From contig JACRMO010000140.1 in assembly GCA_016214925.1 (NCBI GenBank), positions 1-5,109 on the forward strand: DNA of 5,109 bases, written 5' to 3'. This DNA is from Gammaproteobacteria bacterium. GTDB lineage: Bacteria > Pseudomonadota > Gammaproteobacteria > Thiohalobacterales > Thiohalobacteraceae. The stretch's first letter is position 1, and every line of letters starts with the position of its first letter. Below, piece by piece: positions 5,074 to 5,109 of this stretch. Under the pieces are notes generated by a model. That model was not told where the DNA came from. It ran no database searches and saw nothing but the letters and a program-made list of their open reading frames with translations. The position numbers and the translations under genes are program-made.

Positions 5074-5109
5074 AAAAATTTTTTGTGTCTCATTTACACG
5101 GTGCATTTA

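Noticed and set aside
4434..5093. A long upstream extension of the btuF-like frame across cobC (220 residues, very Arg-rich)
   Set aside because: It is the shadow of cobC in another frame of the same strand. The signal peptide after 4433 marks the real start.

Overview
The window is GC-rich, densely coded DNA from a proteobacterium, most likely beta- or gammaproteobacterial. Three things point that way. IspG has the longer form (about 410 residues) with the GKKKD and GPGESKHADIGISLPGTGE stretches familiar from those classes. The YhdH/AcuI-type reductase is of proteobacterial type. Two dispersed palindromic repeat types common in such genomes lie between genes (the CCCTCACCC...GGGTGAGGG type, and the type that reads as SVIPAQ-GIQ when translated). 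The sequence does not fix genus or order.

Layout from left to right. Positions 3-269 (+) hold the C-terminal end of a TetR-family repressor. A 99-base gap follows, containing a GACC-N4-GGTC operator-like palindrome (315-330). Then comes a 188-residue carboxymuconolactone decarboxylase (CMD/AhpD-like) family protein (369-935, +). A perfect 24-base palindrome (1056-1079) separates it from the convergent acuI/yhdH-type acrylyl-CoA reductase gene (1095-2087, -). A composite inverted repeat (2106-2186) lies between acuI and the divergent ispG (2265-3497, +), which encodes an iron-sulfur enzyme of the MEP isoprenoid pathway. A second inverted repeat (3546-3625) lies between ispG and a convergent pair on the minus strand: cobC (alpha-ribazole phosphatase, 4421-5023) and an overlapping btuF-like periplasmic cobalamin-binding protein gene (3549-4433).

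Functional grouping. The tetR-CMD pair may be an inducible redox or electrophile-response unit, and the acrylyl-CoA reductase beside it handles an electrophilic substrate. This link is inferred from adjacency and the operator-like site. ispG is a stand-alone housekeeping gene. cobC-btuF looks like the end of a cobalamin synthesis, salvage and uptake operon whose upstream genes would lie beyond position 5109 on the minus strand.

The most notable irregularity is in the btuF-like gene. The expected C-terminal end (TPRMLEGVERICAGLR, then stop) is present but in a different frame, and about 20 residues of the family's usual length are missing just before it. This looks like a frame-shifting deletion near 3717-3733. 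The surviving frame runs on into the neighbouring dispersed repeat and takes its stop codon there. I found no clear evidence of a wholly new system, CRISPR array, tRNA, rRNA or insertion-sequence transposase.
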